NCBI GenBank assembly: GCA_900317955.1
Contig: ONIP01000010.1
Span: 1 to 64,000 of the forward strand
Length of the DNA stretch: 64,000 nt
From: an uncultured Bacteroidales bacterium
Lineage (GTDB): Bacteria; Bacteroidota; Bacteroidia; Bacteroidales; P3
Direction: 5' to 3'
The first letter of the stretch is position 1. Each line of letters begins with the position of its first letter. The translations under genes were made by a program, and so were the position numbers. The notes beneath the pieces were generated by a model. The model was not told the origin of the DNA. It searched no databases and saw only the letters and a list, made by a program, of their open reading frames with translations. Shown piece by piece: positions 52,432 through 61,799 of this stretch.

Positions 52432-52459
52432 GGAGGTTGGTATGTTTGTGATTGTTATG

Positions 52460-53449
52460 TTATTTCGTTAAATGTCGTTGAGTGGTTGTGGCATGTTTTT
52501 TTCGACGGGCGCGGCCGTCAGCGATGGCAACGTTGAGTTCGTAGCCCAGCATAATGACAAAGCTGTTCAGAAGCAGCCACAGCATAATGAGCAGCAAGGT
52601 TCCGATAGAACCATATAAGAGGTTGTAGCGGTTAAAGTTGGCAAGGTAGATTTTAAATCCCCAGGACAGGAGTATGAACATCAAGGTGGCGAACATTGCC
52701 CCGGCTGAGAAGAACCCAACGCGGAGTTTCTTCATCGGTATCAGGTAGTATATTAGGCTCAAAGTAAGCAGCGCCATGCCCACCAGGATAACCCAGCGGC
52801 CTATCCCGATGATGATGTGGGTAAACGAACCCGGTATCAGAATGCCGTTTCTGAACAGCCAGATAAGGATGGTCTTGTATCCGATAATGAGCACCAAAAC
52901 CAGCACCACCATGATGTAAAGCAGAAATACCATCGCAATGCAGATAAGGTAAGAAACCACTATCGAGCGTTGTTCGGTGTGGCGGTCGGTAAAATAGGCC
53001 ATCATGCCGTTGAGACCGTTGGCTGCAAACAATATGGAGAGGGCCGAGCCAATAGACAGTAGGCTTGTATGTTTATGCCCCATCACATCGTTGATGGTGT
53101 TTGCTACTGGGTCGTAAATATTTTCAGGAACAATAAGCTGGAGTTCATATAGCAATTCGTCCTGCAGTCCGTCGAACGGCAGGAATGCAATGAGCGTGAA
53201 CAGGCAGATGAGCAACGGCGGTATAGCCGTAAGAAACGAGAACGCCAACCCTTTCGACGCCCGCCACAGGTCGCCGTTGAAAATCCCGCGCCACAGATAA
53301 TGGGCTATGTCGTATAGCGGCACCCCTTGGCTTCGGGGCAGCGACATGCGGTGCACCATCACACGCGATTTGCGCACGGCTCGGCTGTGCATGATGTTCT
53401 CCCCAATATGGCGGAAACGTTCGGCCAGATTATCGAAACGGGCGTTCAC
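52460..53449 (-). CDS. YihY/BrkB family membrane protein
   Basis: A 329-residue inner-membrane protein starting with GTG. About six membrane segments (SFLTAIPPLLICLFTLIAF, TSLLSIGSALSILFAANGL, VLVLIIGYKTILIWLF, WVILVGMALLTLSLIYYLI, SAGAMFATLMFILLSWGF, and LLIMLWLLLNSFVIML) and a KGLAFSFLTAIPP N-terminal element are characteristic. The family was once misnamed ribonuclease BN and is now thought to be a possible transporter. It has an amphipathic first helix. It starts 12 bp after nadC and precedes the RlmL-like gene on the same strand. Confidence 0.9.
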   Translation of the reverse strand: MNARFDNLAERFRHIGENIMHSRAVRKSRVMVHRMSLPRSQGVPLYDIAHYLWRGIFNGDLWRASKGLAFSFLTAIPPLLICLFTLIAFLPFDGLQDELLYELQLIVPENIYDPVANTINDVMGHKHTSLLSIGSALSILFAANGLNGMMAYFTDRHTEQRSIVVSYLICIAMVFLLYIMVVLVLVLIIGYKTILIWLFRNGILIPGSFTHIIIGIGRWVILVGMALLTLSLIYYLIPMKKLRVGFFSAGAMFATLMFILLSWGFKIYLANFNRYNLLYGSIGTLLLIMLWLLLNSFVIMLGYELNVAIADGRARRKKHATTTQRHLTK

Positions 53450-53460
53450 TCTCTCGGCTG

Positions 53461-54330
53461 CTATTTCTTCACAAGCGAAATGTCCATGCTTTTGATGTGG
53501 TGGGTCAAGGCTCCCACCGAGATAAAGTCAACCCCTGTCTCGGCATAGCTGCGAAGTGTCTTTTCGGTAATGCCTCCCGAGGCTTCGGTCTCATATTTCC
53601 CGTCTATACGCTGCACGGCCTTGCGCAGCGTGTCGGTGTCAAAATTGTCGAGCATTATGCGGTCCACGCCTCCGTGTCGCATCACCTGTTCCAGTTCGTC
53701 AAGGTTGCGCACTTCTATTTCTATCTTCAAATCCTTGCCTTTTTCCTTCAGGTAGGCACGAGTGCGGTCTATGGCGGCTTCTATGCCCCCTGCAAAGTCA
53801 ATGTGGTTGTCCTTCAGCATGACCATATCGTACAGCCCGATGCGGTGGTTGGTACCCCCTCCGCACTTCACGGCATATTTCTCCAGCAGACGCATGTTGG
53901 GCGTGGTTTTGCGGGTATCCAAGAGGCGGGTGTGCAACCCTTCAAGCATCTGAACCATCTGGTGGGTCTGGGTGGCAATGCCGCTCAGCCGTTGCATAAA
54001 GTTAAGAGCTGTCCGTTCTGCTGTCAGTATCACTCCCGAAGCACCCTCTATAGTCATCAGTATATCGCCTTTTTTCACCAACTCCCCGTCATGTTTATGC
54101 AGGGTGATGGTCAGCGGAATCTCGCTGTGGTAGAACGAGTCGTTCACAAACCGGAACACCCTTTCTCCTACCTCCATGCCGCAGATTATACCATCCGCTT
54201 TGGCAACCATTTTGGCTGTGTTTGTAGCGGTTGTTGGGATGCATGCCAATGTGCTGTGGTCGCCGTCGCCCACATCTTCGAGCAGTGCCATGCGAATCAA
54301 TTCGTCTAAATTCGGGATATTGGTCATCAT
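53461..54330 (-). CDS. nadC: Nicotinate-nucleotide pyrophosphorylase (carboxylating)
   Basis: A 289-residue enzyme that makes nicotinate mononucleotide from quinolinate and PRPP in NAD synthesis. Motifs present: EDVGDGDHSTL near the start, the ALNFMQRLSGIATQTHQMV active region, LDTRKTTPNMRLLEKYAVKCGGGTNHR (the classical NadC loop) and MLKDNHI. The C-terminus HHIKSMDISLVKK is conserved. Length is normal. It is divergent from cinA with both promoters in the 98-bp gap. Confidence 0.97.
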   Translation of the reverse strand: MMTNIPNLDELIRMALLEDVGDGDHSTLACIPTTATNTAKMVAKADGIICGMEVGERVFRFVNDSFYHSEIPLTITLHKHDGELVKKGDILMTIEGASGVILTAERTALNFMQRLSGIATQTHQMVQMLEGLHTRLLDTRKTTPNMRLLEKYAVKCGGGTNHRIGLYDMVMLKDNHIDFAGGIEAAIDRTRAYLKEKGKDLKIEIEVRNLDELEQVMRHGGVDRIMLDNFDTDTLRKAVQRIDGKYETEASGGITEKTLRSYAETGVDFISVGALTHHIKSMDISLVKK

Positions 54331-54355
54331 GTCAAATACCTTATTGTTTCAAATT

Positions 54356-54364
54356 GCAAAAATA
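54356..54364 (-). promoter_or_regulatory. -7 promoter element for nadC
   Basis: TATTTTTGC on the minus strand, 26 bases before the ATG. Confidence 0.55.
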
Positions 54365-54416
54365 CGAAGATTCTTTGAATTATCTAAAATATTCTTTCTG
54401 TTTTCTTTTTTTTTCG

Positions 54417-54425
54417 TACTTTTGC
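54417..54425 (+). promoter_or_regulatory. -7 promoter element for cinA
   Basis: TACTTTTGC ends three bases before the cinA ATG, so the transcript would be leaderless. Confidence 0.6.
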
Positions 54426-54428
54426 ACT

Positions 54429-55673
54429 ATGAAAGCTACGATAATCAACATAGGTGACGAACTGCTTATTGGGCAGGTTGTCAATACCAACGCCTCCACC
54501 ATGGCACGTCTCCTCACAGGTGTAGGCATCGAGGTTGTCCGCACCGAGGTTATAGGCGACAACCGGCAAGACATCTGGGACGCTGTCGACAAGGCCATCA
54601 ACACCACCGACGCAGTCCTCCTCACGGGCGGCCTCGGCCCTACCAAAGACGACATTACCAAGCACCTTCTCTGTGAATACTTTGGCAGCGAGCTTTACGA
54701 AAATGAAGAAGCCCTCAATAATGTGAAGCGCATTTTCAAAGCCCGCGGCTATGAGTTGACTGAGGTCAACCGTCGCCAGGCTTGGGTGCCCCGCTGTTGC
54801 CAAGTGCTCAACAACGACCTTGGCACCGCCCCTTGCATGTGGTTCGAACGTGGAGGCAAAGTGCTCGTTTCCATGGCCGGTGTCCCCTTCGAGATGGAAT
54901 GGCTCATGAACAACCGTGTCCTCCCCCGCCTACAGCATCATTTCCGCACAGGAGCCATCCTGAACAAAAACATCCTCGTCCAGGGCATTGGCGAATCCTT
55001 CCTGTCCGACCTCATCGAACCTTGGGAACTCGCTCTGCCCTCCTTCATCCGGCTGGCTTACCTCCCTGTGGCAGGCATGGTCAAACTGCGCCTCACTGCC
55101 CGCGGCAACGACGAAACCCTTCTCCAGGAAGCCATCGATAAAGCCGTCTCAGAACTCTATCCCATTGCCGGACAATACATCGTTGGTGAAGACTGCGAAA
55201 CCCTCCCCGAGCTTGTCGCCCAAAAACTTACCTCTGCAGGCTGCACTCTTGCTGTTGCCGAAAGCTGCACCGGTGGCACCATCGCTTCCCGCCTTACCGC
55301 TCTCGCAGGTGCTTCGGCCTATTTCAAAGGCGGCATCGTAGCCTACAGCAACGAGGTGAAAGAATGCGCCTTGGGTGTCAGTCACGACACTCTCGCCGCC
55401 CACGGCGCAGTAAGCGAGGAGACTGTTCGCCAAATGGTCGATGGTGTCCGCTCACGCCTCGACAGTGACTACGCTCTGGCTACTACCGGCATTGCAGGCC
55501 CCACCGGCGGAACCCCCGACAAACCCGTCGGCACCGTCTGGATTGCCGCCTGCTCGCGCAACACCACCGTCACCCAGCTCATGCACTATGGCGACCGTCG
55601 CCAGCAAACCATCGACCGCACTGTAAACCAAGCCTATGCTATGTTAATACGACTGCTATGCCAAAAGGATTAA
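54429..55673 (+). CDS. cinA: CinA family nicotinamide-nucleotide amidohydrolase
   Basis: A 414-residue protein. The ATG at 54429 begins MKATIINIGDELLIGQVVNT, the normal CinA N-terminus; the longer frame upstream runs across the promoter and is discarded. The N-terminal domain (about 1-170) is molybdopterin-binding-like, with LLTGGLGPTKDDIT. The C-terminal CinA domain has AESCTGGTIASRLTALAGAS and TGIAGPTGGT, the NMN deamidase region that recycles pyridine nucleotide by-products. It lies next to nadC, another NAD gene, on the opposite strand. Its stop overlaps the DUF486 gene by 16 bp. Confidence 0.93.
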   Translation: MKATIINIGDELLIGQVVNTNASTMARLLTGVGIEVVRTEVIGDNRQDIWDAVDKAINTTDAVLLTGGLGPTKDDITKHLLCEYFGSELYENEEALNNVKRIFKARGYELTEVNRRQAWVPRCCQVLNNDLGTAPCMWFERGGKVLVSMAGVPFEMEWLMNNRVLPRLQHHFRTGAILNKNILVQGIGESFLSDLIEPWELALPSFIRLAYLPVAGMVKLRLTARGNDETLLQEAIDKAVSELYPIAGQYIVGEDCETLPELVAQKLTSAGCTLAVAESCTGGTIASRLTALAGASAYFKGGIVAYSNEVKECALGVSHDTLAAHGAVSEETVRQMVDGVRSRLDSDYALATTGIAGPTGGTPDKPVGTVWIAACSRNTTVTQLMHYGDRRQQTIDRTVNQAYAMLIRLLCQKD

Positions 55674-56035
55674 TCACCATTTTAATGCTCATCTGCTCCA
55701 ATGTCTTTATGACCTTTGCCTGGTACGGCAACCTTAAACTCCAGCAGATGAATCTTATTAAGGACTGGCCGTTGATAGGCATCATCGTCCTCTCGTGGGG
55801 AATGGCCTTCTTCGAATACACCTTTATGATTCCCGCCAACCGCATCGGCTCGCAAATCACCGGAGGCCCCTTCTCCCTCATGCAGCTCAAGATAATACAA
55901 GAGTGCATTTCCCTCTTTGTCTTCACTGTCATAGTGGCCACTGTATTCAAAGGGGAACCCATCCGCTGGAACCACCTTGTAGCCTTTGGCTGCATCATCC
56001 TGGCTGTATTCTTCGCCTTCTTGAAAACAGAATGA
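55658..56035 (+). CDS. DMT-type small membrane protein (DUF486)
   Basis: A 125-residue protein with four membrane helices (LITILMLICSNVFMTFAWY, WPLIGIIVLSWGMAFFEYTF, then two C-terminal ones). The motifs RIGSQITGGPFSLMQLK and FTVIVATVFKGEPIRWNHLVA are typical of DUF486 in the drug/metabolite transporter group. Family substrate is unknown. The gene overlaps cinA by 16 bp and is 26 bp before the mannosidase gene, so the three are probably one operon. Confidence 0.9.
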   Translation: MPKGLITILMLICSNVFMTFAWYGNLKLQQMNLIKDWPLIGIIVLSWGMAFFEYTFMIPANRIGSQITGGPFSLMQLKIIQECISLFVFTVIVATVFKGEPIRWNHLVAFGCIILAVFFAFLKTE

Positions 56036-56061
56036 CATAAAACCCCGAATTCCCCTACATT

Positions 56062-58161
56062 ATGAAACTGAAACACATACTTTTCGTCTTTTTAATGCTG
56101 CTCTTGGTCGCAGGCTGCAAAAACGACATGGAGACGATAGAACTCGCTAACTGGGAGTTCCAGTATAACGACCAATGGTATCCTGCCAAGGTTCCCGGCT
56201 GCATCCATACCGACCTTATGGCCCAAGGCCTCATTCCCGACCCCTTCTACGGCACCAACGAGGACTCCGTGCAGTGGGTTGGCAAGCAGGCTTGGAAATA
56301 CCGCACCACCATTACCCGCGACATGTGGGAGGGTTTCGAACACTGCGACCTTGTGCTCGATGGAGCCACCTATTGCGATGTGTGGCTCAGCGGTGAGTCG
56401 TTCGGTACCAAATTCCAAACACGAGTGATGACCATCGATAACATGTTCCGCAAATATCGGGTGTGCCTCTTCGATGTTTTGCTCGACAACAAGGAACTGC
56501 CCGACCTCGGCGACGAGGCTACACTCGAGATAACGTTCTACCCCATTGAGCAAAACAACGAGGACCACTTTGCCACCGAAGTATGTGAAGAGGATGGCTA
56601 CCCCTGGCCTGATATGGACTACGACCTGCCCGACCACCGCGCCATGAGCCGCATGGCTCCCTACATGCTGGGTTGGGACTGGGGTCCAAAGCTCAGCACC
56701 GTGGGCGTTCTCGGCAGTGCAAGATTGGAGTGCTACAATGACGACTTGCCCGAGAAACCGGTGACAAAACCCAAGTCGTGGGGTGTTACCCTGAGGCAGG
56801 AACAAGACTCCATCGGCCAAAGCTTTACCTTCTATCGCAATGGCAAGCCTCTTTTTGTGAAGGGTGCCAACTGGATTCCCGTCCATTCATTCCCCGTGCT
56901 TGATAGTGCCAACCGCGCCCGCTACCGCCACCTGCTCACCTCGGCCAAGCAGGCCAACTTCAACATGCTCCGTGTGTGGGGCGGTGGAATCTACGAACCC
57001 GACTATTTCTTCGACCTCTGCGACTCGTTGGGTCTTATGGTGTGGGTTGATTTCAATTTCAGCTGTGCCCTTTACCCCTCCGACAGTGCTTTCCTCGCCA
57101 ACGTCAAAGAAGAGGCCGAGCAGCAGGTGCGTCGCATCTCGAAGCATCCATGCGTGGTGCTGTGGTGTGGCAACAACGAGGTAAAGAACGGCTGGGAAGA
57201 CTGGGGCTGGCAAGAACAGTACAAGTGGACTCCCGCTCAGTGCGAGACTCTCAAACATGGCATTGACACCCTTTTTGGCAAAAACGGCATCCTTGCCCAC
57301 GCCGTCAAGCAATACGACCCGCTGCAACGTCCCTACATCACCACCTCGCCGCTCTTCGGTTGGGGGCATCCCGAATGTGTTACCCACGGCGACAGCCACT
57401 ACTGGGGTGTATGGTGGGGTGAACAACCCTTTGAAATGTACAAGGAGAAAACGGGTCGCTTTATGTCCGAATACGGCTTCCAGAGCTATCCCGACTACAG
57501 CACCGTATGTCGTTTCTGCCCCGAAGACCAGCGCACCATCGACTCGCCCACGATGAAGAACCACCAGAAACATGGCCGTGGTCGTGAGATCATAGACAAA
57601 GCCATGCAGCAATACTATGGCGTGGACAGCCGCTCGCTCAGCCTCGAGGACTACTGCTACGTGAGCCAGCTGCTCCAAGCCTGGGGCACGGGCTACGGCA
57701 TCCTGTGCCATCGGCTGGCGCAGCCCCACTGCATGGGCACTCTCTATTGGCAGTTGAACGACTGCTGGCCTGTGGCATCGTGGAGCAGTATCGACTGCTA
57801 TGGCAACTGGAAAGCCCTCCACTATCGCGCCCGCGACCTCTTTGCCGATACCGTCGACCTCTCACGCTGGGAGAAATACTATAAGACCTACCCCAAGAAC
57901 CTACACCTGCCCAATGCCCGATACAACCTCAGCCATCACATGGAAAAAGGTACACTTGTAGTTGAGTTGAAGGCGCAAAGCAACCTTCGCGACGTAATGT
58001 TGCAAACCGAACCCCATGTAGACGGCCATTTCGACCTCAACTATTTCGACCTCCCCGCTGGCAGTTCGGTGCAAGTACGCTTTATTCCCGCAGACCCAAA
58101 GGCCAAACTCTCCCGCACCAATGTCACACTCAAGTGCCTAAACCAAGTCCTGAACCACTAA
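56062..58161 (+). CDS. GH2 beta-mannosidase lipoprotein, shortened
   Basis: A 699-residue retaining glycosidase that removes terminal beta-mannose. A lipobox LVAGC (Cys19) predicts a lipoprotein. The sugar-binding domain is at about 25-225 ([20 protein letters not shown]). The catalytic domain starts near 255 ([17 protein letters not shown]) and holds the acid/base Glu373 in [11 protein letters not shown] and nucleophile Glu470 in [12 protein letters not shown]. Between them (about 225-255) only some 30 residues remain where the usual Ig-like GH2 domain of about 100 residues lies. The usual length is about 850. The catalytic residues are intact. Confidence 0.9.
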   Translation: MKLKHILFVFLMLLLVAGCKNDMETIELANWEFQYNDQWYPAKVPGCIHTDLMAQGLIPDPFYGTNEDSVQWVGKQAWKYRTTITRDMWEGFEHCDLVLDGATYCDVWLSGESFGTKFQTRVMTIDNMFRKYRVCLFDVLLDNKELPDLGDEATLEITFYPIEQNNEDHFATEVCEEDGYPWPDMDYDLPDHRAMSRMAPYMLGWDWGPKLSTVGVLGSARLECYNDDLPEKPVTKPKSWGVTLRQEQDSIGQSFTFYRNGKPLFVKGANWIPVHSFPVLDSANRARYRHLLTSAKQANFNMLRVWGGGIYEPDYFFDLCDSLGLMVWVDFNFSCALYPSDSAFLANVKEEAEQQVRRISKHPCVVLWCGNNEVKNGWEDWGWQEQYKWTPAQCETLKHGIDTLFGKNGILAHAVKQYDPLQRPYITTSPLFGWGHPECVTHGDSHYWGVWWGEQPFEMYKEKTGRFMSEYGFQSYPDYSTVCRFCPEDQRTIDSPTMKNHQKHGRGREIIDKAMQQYYGVDSRSLSLEDYCYVSQLLQAWGTGYGILCHRLAQPHCMGTLYWQLNDCWPVASWSSIDCYGNWKALHYRARDLFADTVDLSRWEKYYKTYPKNLHLPNARYNLSHHMEKGTLVVELKAQSNLRDVMLQTEPHVDGHFDLNYFDLPAGSSVQVRFIPADPKAKLSRTNVTLKCLNQVLNH

Positions 58162-58212
58162 AGTCAATACAACCAGCACGGAAAGTTTTTTTACCAAATC
58201 AAAAAAAAGACG

Positions 58213-58221
58213 TATATTTGC
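58213..58221 (+). promoter_or_regulatory. -7 promoter element for the zinc metallopeptidase gene
   Basis: TATATTTGC about 160 bases before the ATG. The leader contains an 8-bp pairing GTACCCGT (58249-58256) with ACGGGTAC (58319-58326). Confidence 0.5.
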
Positions 58222-58379
58222 ATCATCATAACGTAGTAAGTCCGTTTAGTACCCGTCAGTGCAAAGTGGTGAAAACCAATTGAATTATTGTTTAATACAA
58301 CGGCTAAAACCACAATAAACGGGTACAGGCGAACACAAGCGGAAACGATTGTTTAACATTATTATAAATTCCTATCACG

Positions 58380-59237
58380 ATGAAACTACAAGGAAGACGC
58401 GAAAGCAAGAATGTAGACGACCGCAGAGGCCGTACTGCCAAAACTGCCGGTATCGGTATTGGAGGATTGATTATCGCTGGTATTATCGCCCTGTTTATGG
58501 GTGGCGACCCTTCGAGTGTGTTGCAGCAGATGGCCAGCAGCAATATGCAGACCACGGAGAATACCGGCTATGTGCCTACTGCCGAAGAGCAAGAGCTGGC
58601 CAAATTCGCAAGTCAGATTCTCGCAGGCACCGAGGATGTGTGGACTGCCGAGTTCAAGAAAATGGGACGCACCTACCAACCGCCTGAGCTGGTATTGTTC
58701 AAAGGCTCTGTTCAGAGTGGTTGCGGTGGCGCAACCTCCTCGTCGGGTCCGTTCTATTGCTCCGCCGACCAAAAGGTATATATCGACCTTGAGTTCTTCT
58801 CGAGCATGCGTCAGAAACTGGGTGCCGACGGCGATTTCGCCTATGCCTATGTGATTGCCCACGAAGTGGGTCACCATGTGCAATATCTGCTTGGAACCCT
58901 GACCGAAGCCCACCAGCTTATGAGCCGCGTGAGCGAAAAAGAGGCAAACCAGATTAGCGTAAGATTGGAACTGCAGGCTGACTACTATGCCGGCGTGTGG
59001 GCTTATCACGACAACCAGATGTTCGGCTCGCTGGAGGACGGAGATATTGAAGAAGGACTGCATGCAGCGTCGGTGATTGGTGACGACTACCTGCAAAAGA
59101 AAGCACGTGGATATACAGTGCCCGAGTCGTTCAACCACGGAACATCGGCCCAGCGTGTGAAATGGCTCAAGAAAGGTCTGACCACAGGCAGTGTACGTGG
59201 CGGTGATACCTTCTCGCCCGATTATGCCAGTCTTTAA
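58380..59237 (+). CDS. Neutral zinc metallopeptidase (YpfJ/KPN_02809 family)
   Basis: A 285-residue membrane-anchored peptidase. A basic N-terminus precedes a membrane segment (about 23-42, GIGIGGLIIAGIIALFMGG). The catalytic motif is VIAHEVGHHVQYLLG (HEVGH), with a third ligand candidate in ELQADYYAGVWAYH. The LVLFKGSVQSGCGGATSSSG and PFYCSADQKVYIDLEFF segments are typical. Biological substrates are unknown. It has its own promoter and a structured leader. Confidence 0.9.
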   Translation: MKLQGRRESKNVDDRRGRTAKTAGIGIGGLIIAGIIALFMGGDPSSVLQQMASSNMQTTENTGYVPTAEEQELAKFASQILAGTEDVWTAEFKKMGRTYQPPELVLFKGSVQSGCGGATSSSGPFYCSADQKVYIDLEFFSSMRQKLGADGDFAYAYVIAHEVGHHVQYLLGTLTEAHQLMSRVSEKEANQISVRLELQADYYAGVWAYHDNQMFGSLEDGDIEEGLHAASVIGDDYLQKKARGYTVPESFNHGTSAQRVKWLKKGLTTGSVRGGDTFSPDYASL

Positions 59238-59359
59238 TGCCTTTGTCTCAAAGTTTTTGATACCATTCTGTATGGTTTAGCAAAAACTTTAAAAGATTGA
59301 GATTGAGTTGGTGACGATTTATTTGTTGCTGTTTTTTGCAACAATAGAAAAAAAAAGTG

Positions 59360-59368
59360 TATATTTGC
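59360..59368 (+). promoter_or_regulatory. -7 promoter element for the barrel gene
   Basis: TATATTTGC about 57 bases before the ATG at 59425. Confidence 0.55.
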
Positions 59369-59424
59369 ACTCTCAATCGGTAACGATTGCAACTAACGAA
59401 TAAAATAACAAAAAATATTCAATC

Positions 59425-60429
59425 ATGAAGAAAACTCTATTTATCGTATTACTTATGGCCCTGATGGGCGGAGCTTTTGCCCAGAATGAGGGTACTACCG
59501 AGTATGTGTCGGCATTGATTACATTCAGAGATGGAAGCAATGTGCCTCAGGATTCACTGAATAAATACGGCGTTATTATCCAGACCCGCGAAGGCCGCAT
59601 GGCTAATGCCCTTATTGAAGCTTCCCTGTACCAGGCTTTCTTGAACGCCAATCTCGTGGAGCGCGTTACTCCTTCCACCCGTGTTGTGCTGCTCAACAAC
59701 CAGAAAAATTCACAGGGTGTCTATTCCGTCGACCCCACCACCAAGCGTTCTGAGGTAGTAAAAGAAGAGACGGGTGATGTGCGCCGTCACATTATCCCCG
59801 AACAGGATATTCGCAACGACGAAGCCAAGGGTTGGTATGTTGGTTTGATGCTGGGCGGTTCAAGCAACACCCTCGACGTCCAAAAGACCATTTTCAACGG
59901 ACAGTGGTATTCTTATCGTGGTCTGAACCTCGAGGCTCGTGCTGGCTACCAGTTCAACGAGTGGTTCGGCATCCGCACTGGCCTTGCCCTGATTTCGAAG
60001 AATTATGCCACCAAGCTGAATGTAAGCTATAACGATGTGGAAGGAAAGTACTCGACTTTCTATCAGAACCAGTATTTGCAACTCCCCTTGATGGCCGACT
60101 TCTCCATCGGTGGCGAGGCTGTCCGCATTCACGTTATGGCTGGTGGATATGCCGGTTATTGGATTTCCCAGTATCGCGATGGCTATATCTATAAGGCCAA
60201 CGATGCCCGTCCTTACACTGGCTGGTCCTACATGTTTGTTGATGGTTACGACAACCGCTTCGACGCCGGTTTGGCTGGTGGCGTGGGTCTCACCATGCGC
60301 GTTGCCCCCTGCTGGCAGCTGCATTTCGAAGGCAATTACTATCATGGCCTTATCAGCACCGCCAAGAGCCCAAGCAAGACATTCCATCGTACCTGGACAT
60401 TCGGAATGGGTGTGACTTATCATTTTTAA
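59425..60429 (+). CDS. Outer-membrane beta-barrel protein with N-terminal alpha/beta domain
   Basis: A 334-residue exported protein with a signal peptide ending AFA-Q (residues 1-19). Residues about 27-95 (TEYVSALITFRDG, then DSLNKYGVIIQTREGRMANA) look like a small alpha/beta domain of the kind seen as propeptides in subtilases, not like a barrel. From about 140 an outer-membrane barrel follows (GWYVGLMLGGSSNTL, LEARAGYQFNEWFGIRTGLAL, QLPLMADFSIGG) ending in WTFGMGVTYHF, a PorT-like terminal strand. The role of the front domain is unclear. Confidence 0.8.
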   Translation: MKKTLFIVLLMALMGGAFAQNEGTTEYVSALITFRDGSNVPQDSLNKYGVIIQTREGRMANALIEASLYQAFLNANLVERVTPSTRVVLLNNQKNSQGVYSVDPTTKRSEVVKEETGDVRRHIIPEQDIRNDEAKGWYVGLMLGGSSNTLDVQKTIFNGQWYSYRGLNLEARAGYQFNEWFGIRTGLALISKNYATKLNVSYNDVEGKYSTFYQNQYLQLPLMADFSIGGEAVRIHVMAGGYAGYWISQYRDGYIYKANDARPYTGWSYMFVDGYDNRFDAGLAGGVGLTMRVAPCWQLHFEGNYYHGLISTAKSPSKTFHRTWTFGMGVTYHF

Positions 60430-60457
60430 AAAGTAAAATTATTGTATATTGGTTGGT

Positions 60458-60491
60458 AAGGGGTGGGAACCGAATTTCGGTTCCGCCCCTT
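60458..60491 (+). terminator. Terminator after the barrel gene
   Basis: AAGGGG(T)GGGAACCGAA and TTCGGTTCC(G)CCCCTT pair with one offset base on each side, 28 bp after the stop. Confidence 0.75.
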
Positions 60492-60556
60492 TGTTGTTTC
60501 AATTAGGTTGGATGCTGGAGGGAATTTTGGCGGGGTTGAATTGGGGTAATAGCGGT

Positions 60557-60589
60557 ACTTCAACGGCACTTCAACGGCACTTCAACGGT
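60557..60589. repeat. Three 11-bp tandem repeats
   Basis: ACTTCAACGGC repeats three times (the last ends in T). It is intergenic, upstream of the dehydratase gene, and is not a known control element. Confidence 0.8.
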
Positions 60590-60663
60590 CGTCTAGCATT
60601 TTTTCAGGGTGAAACAAGTTGGATAATATTGTATCTCTAATGGGAATTCAATGGGTTTAGAAT

Positions 60664-61548
60664 ATGATTCGGATTGATGATAATACTTTTGAGGTGGATG
60701 AGCCTGTGTGGCCGGATTTTCTTAGGAACAGGCCTGCCGAGAGCCACAAGGGCTGCTACGGTCATGCGTTGCTGGTGGCGGGCAGTTATGGCAAGATGGG
60801 TGCTGCGGTGCTTGCAGCACGGGCCTGCCTGCGTATGGGGGTGGGATTGCTGACGGTGCATGTGCCGCGGAGGGGTGTGGATGTGATGCAGACGGCGGTT
60901 CCGGAGGCAATGGTTTCGATTGACGAGGGCGAGGAGCGTTGGGAGCATTGTTTCACTTCTGAAGAGTTGGAGCGTTATGATGCCATAGGGGTTGGCCCCG
61001 GACTTGGCACGGGCAGCGTAGAGGCGATGCGGAGCCTGTTAGAGGCGGCAGAGGGCAAGGCTGTGGTGATTGATGCCGACGGGCTGAATATGCTCTCTCA
61101 GATGGGCGACAGGCGTGCGTTGCTGCGGAGGTTGGGCGTTGCGGCACCGGTGGTGCTGACTCCCCACGCCAAGGAGTTTGAGCGGTTGTTCGGGAAGTAT
61201 GCCGATGCGGCGGACCGGCAGCGGGCTCAGCGGGAGTTAAGTAGGGAAACGAATTGCGCTATCGTATACAAAGGATATCGGTCACAAATTACTGGTGTTG
61301 AAGGTGAAATGTATGTGAATACCACGGGTAACCCCGGCATGGCAACGGCTGGTAGCGGCGATGTGCTGACGGGAATGATGTTGTCTATTTTGTCACAAAA
61401 TAAAGATAATCAACTTAATGCAGCAATGTGTGCTGTTTTGGGTGTGTGGATGCATGGCAAATCTGGCGATTTGGCGGCCGAGAAACAGCCGGAATACAGC
61501 ATAGTGGCAGGCGATTTGGTAAATTTTTTATGTAGCGCAATGTTTTGA
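60664..61548 (+). CDS. nnrD: ADP/ATP-dependent NAD(P)H-hydrate dehydratase
   Basis: A 294-residue repair enzyme that returns hydrated NAD(P)H to normal NAD(P)H, using ADP or ATP. The YjeF C-terminal-like domain shows HALLVAGSYGKMGAAVLAAR, then AIGVGPGLGTGS, and GNPGMATAGSGDVLTGMML, with the catalytic aspartate. The epimerase (YjeF N) domain that is often fused is absent. It may be encoded elsewhere. Confidence 0.92.
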   Translation: MIRIDDNTFEVDEPVWPDFLRNRPAESHKGCYGHALLVAGSYGKMGAAVLAARACLRMGVGLLTVHVPRRGVDVMQTAVPEAMVSIDEGEERWEHCFTSEELERYDAIGVGPGLGTGSVEAMRSLLEAAEGKAVVIDADGLNMLSQMGDRRALLRRLGVAAPVVLTPHAKEFERLFGKYADAADRQRAQRELSRETNCAIVYKGYRSQITGVEGEMYVNTTGNPGMATAGSGDVLTGMMLSILSQNKDNQLNAAMCAVLGVWMHGKSGDLAAEKQPEYSIVAGDLVNFLCSAMF

Positions 61549-61617
61549 TTATCATGATTGTTTGAGGTAAGATGGATTTTTTTTCAAAAAAAAGTTTGTT
61601 GGTTTGAAAAAAGTTCG

Positions 61618-61626
61618 TATCTTTGC
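61618..61626 (+). promoter_or_regulatory. Promoter of the tRNA-Asn gene
   Basis: TATCTTTGC with TTTG (61595-61598) exactly 19 bases upstream, the canonical Bacteroidota spacing. Confidence 0.8.
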
Positions 61627-61653
61627 AACCGCTTTGAAAGGGAAAAGCAATCT

Positions 61654-61727
61654 TCCTCAATAGCTCAGTTGGTTAGAGCACCTGACTGTTAATCAGGGGG
61701 TCGCAGGTTCAAGTCCTGCTTGGGGAG
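61654..61727 (+). tRNA. tRNA-Asn(GTT)
   Basis: A 74-nt cloverleaf. Acceptor stem TCCTCAA/TTGGGGA, D-arm GCTC..GAGC, anticodon stem CCTGA/TCAGG with loop CTGTTAA giving anticodon GTT, and T-arm GCAGG TTCAAGT CCTGC. CCA is not encoded. A terminator and a perfect promoter flank it. Confidence 0.97.
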
Positions 61728-61737
61728 CAAGAAGAAA

Positions 61738-61767
61738 AGAGCCGCAAAACACATTGCGGCTTTTTTG
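61738..61767 (+). terminator. Terminator after tRNA-Asn
   Basis: AGCCGCAA and TTGCGGCT pair around ACACA, followed by a T run. Positions about 61739-61765. Confidence 0.85.
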
Positions 61768-61799
61768 TTGAATAAAGGGCACTGGAATAGTGCTTCGTA

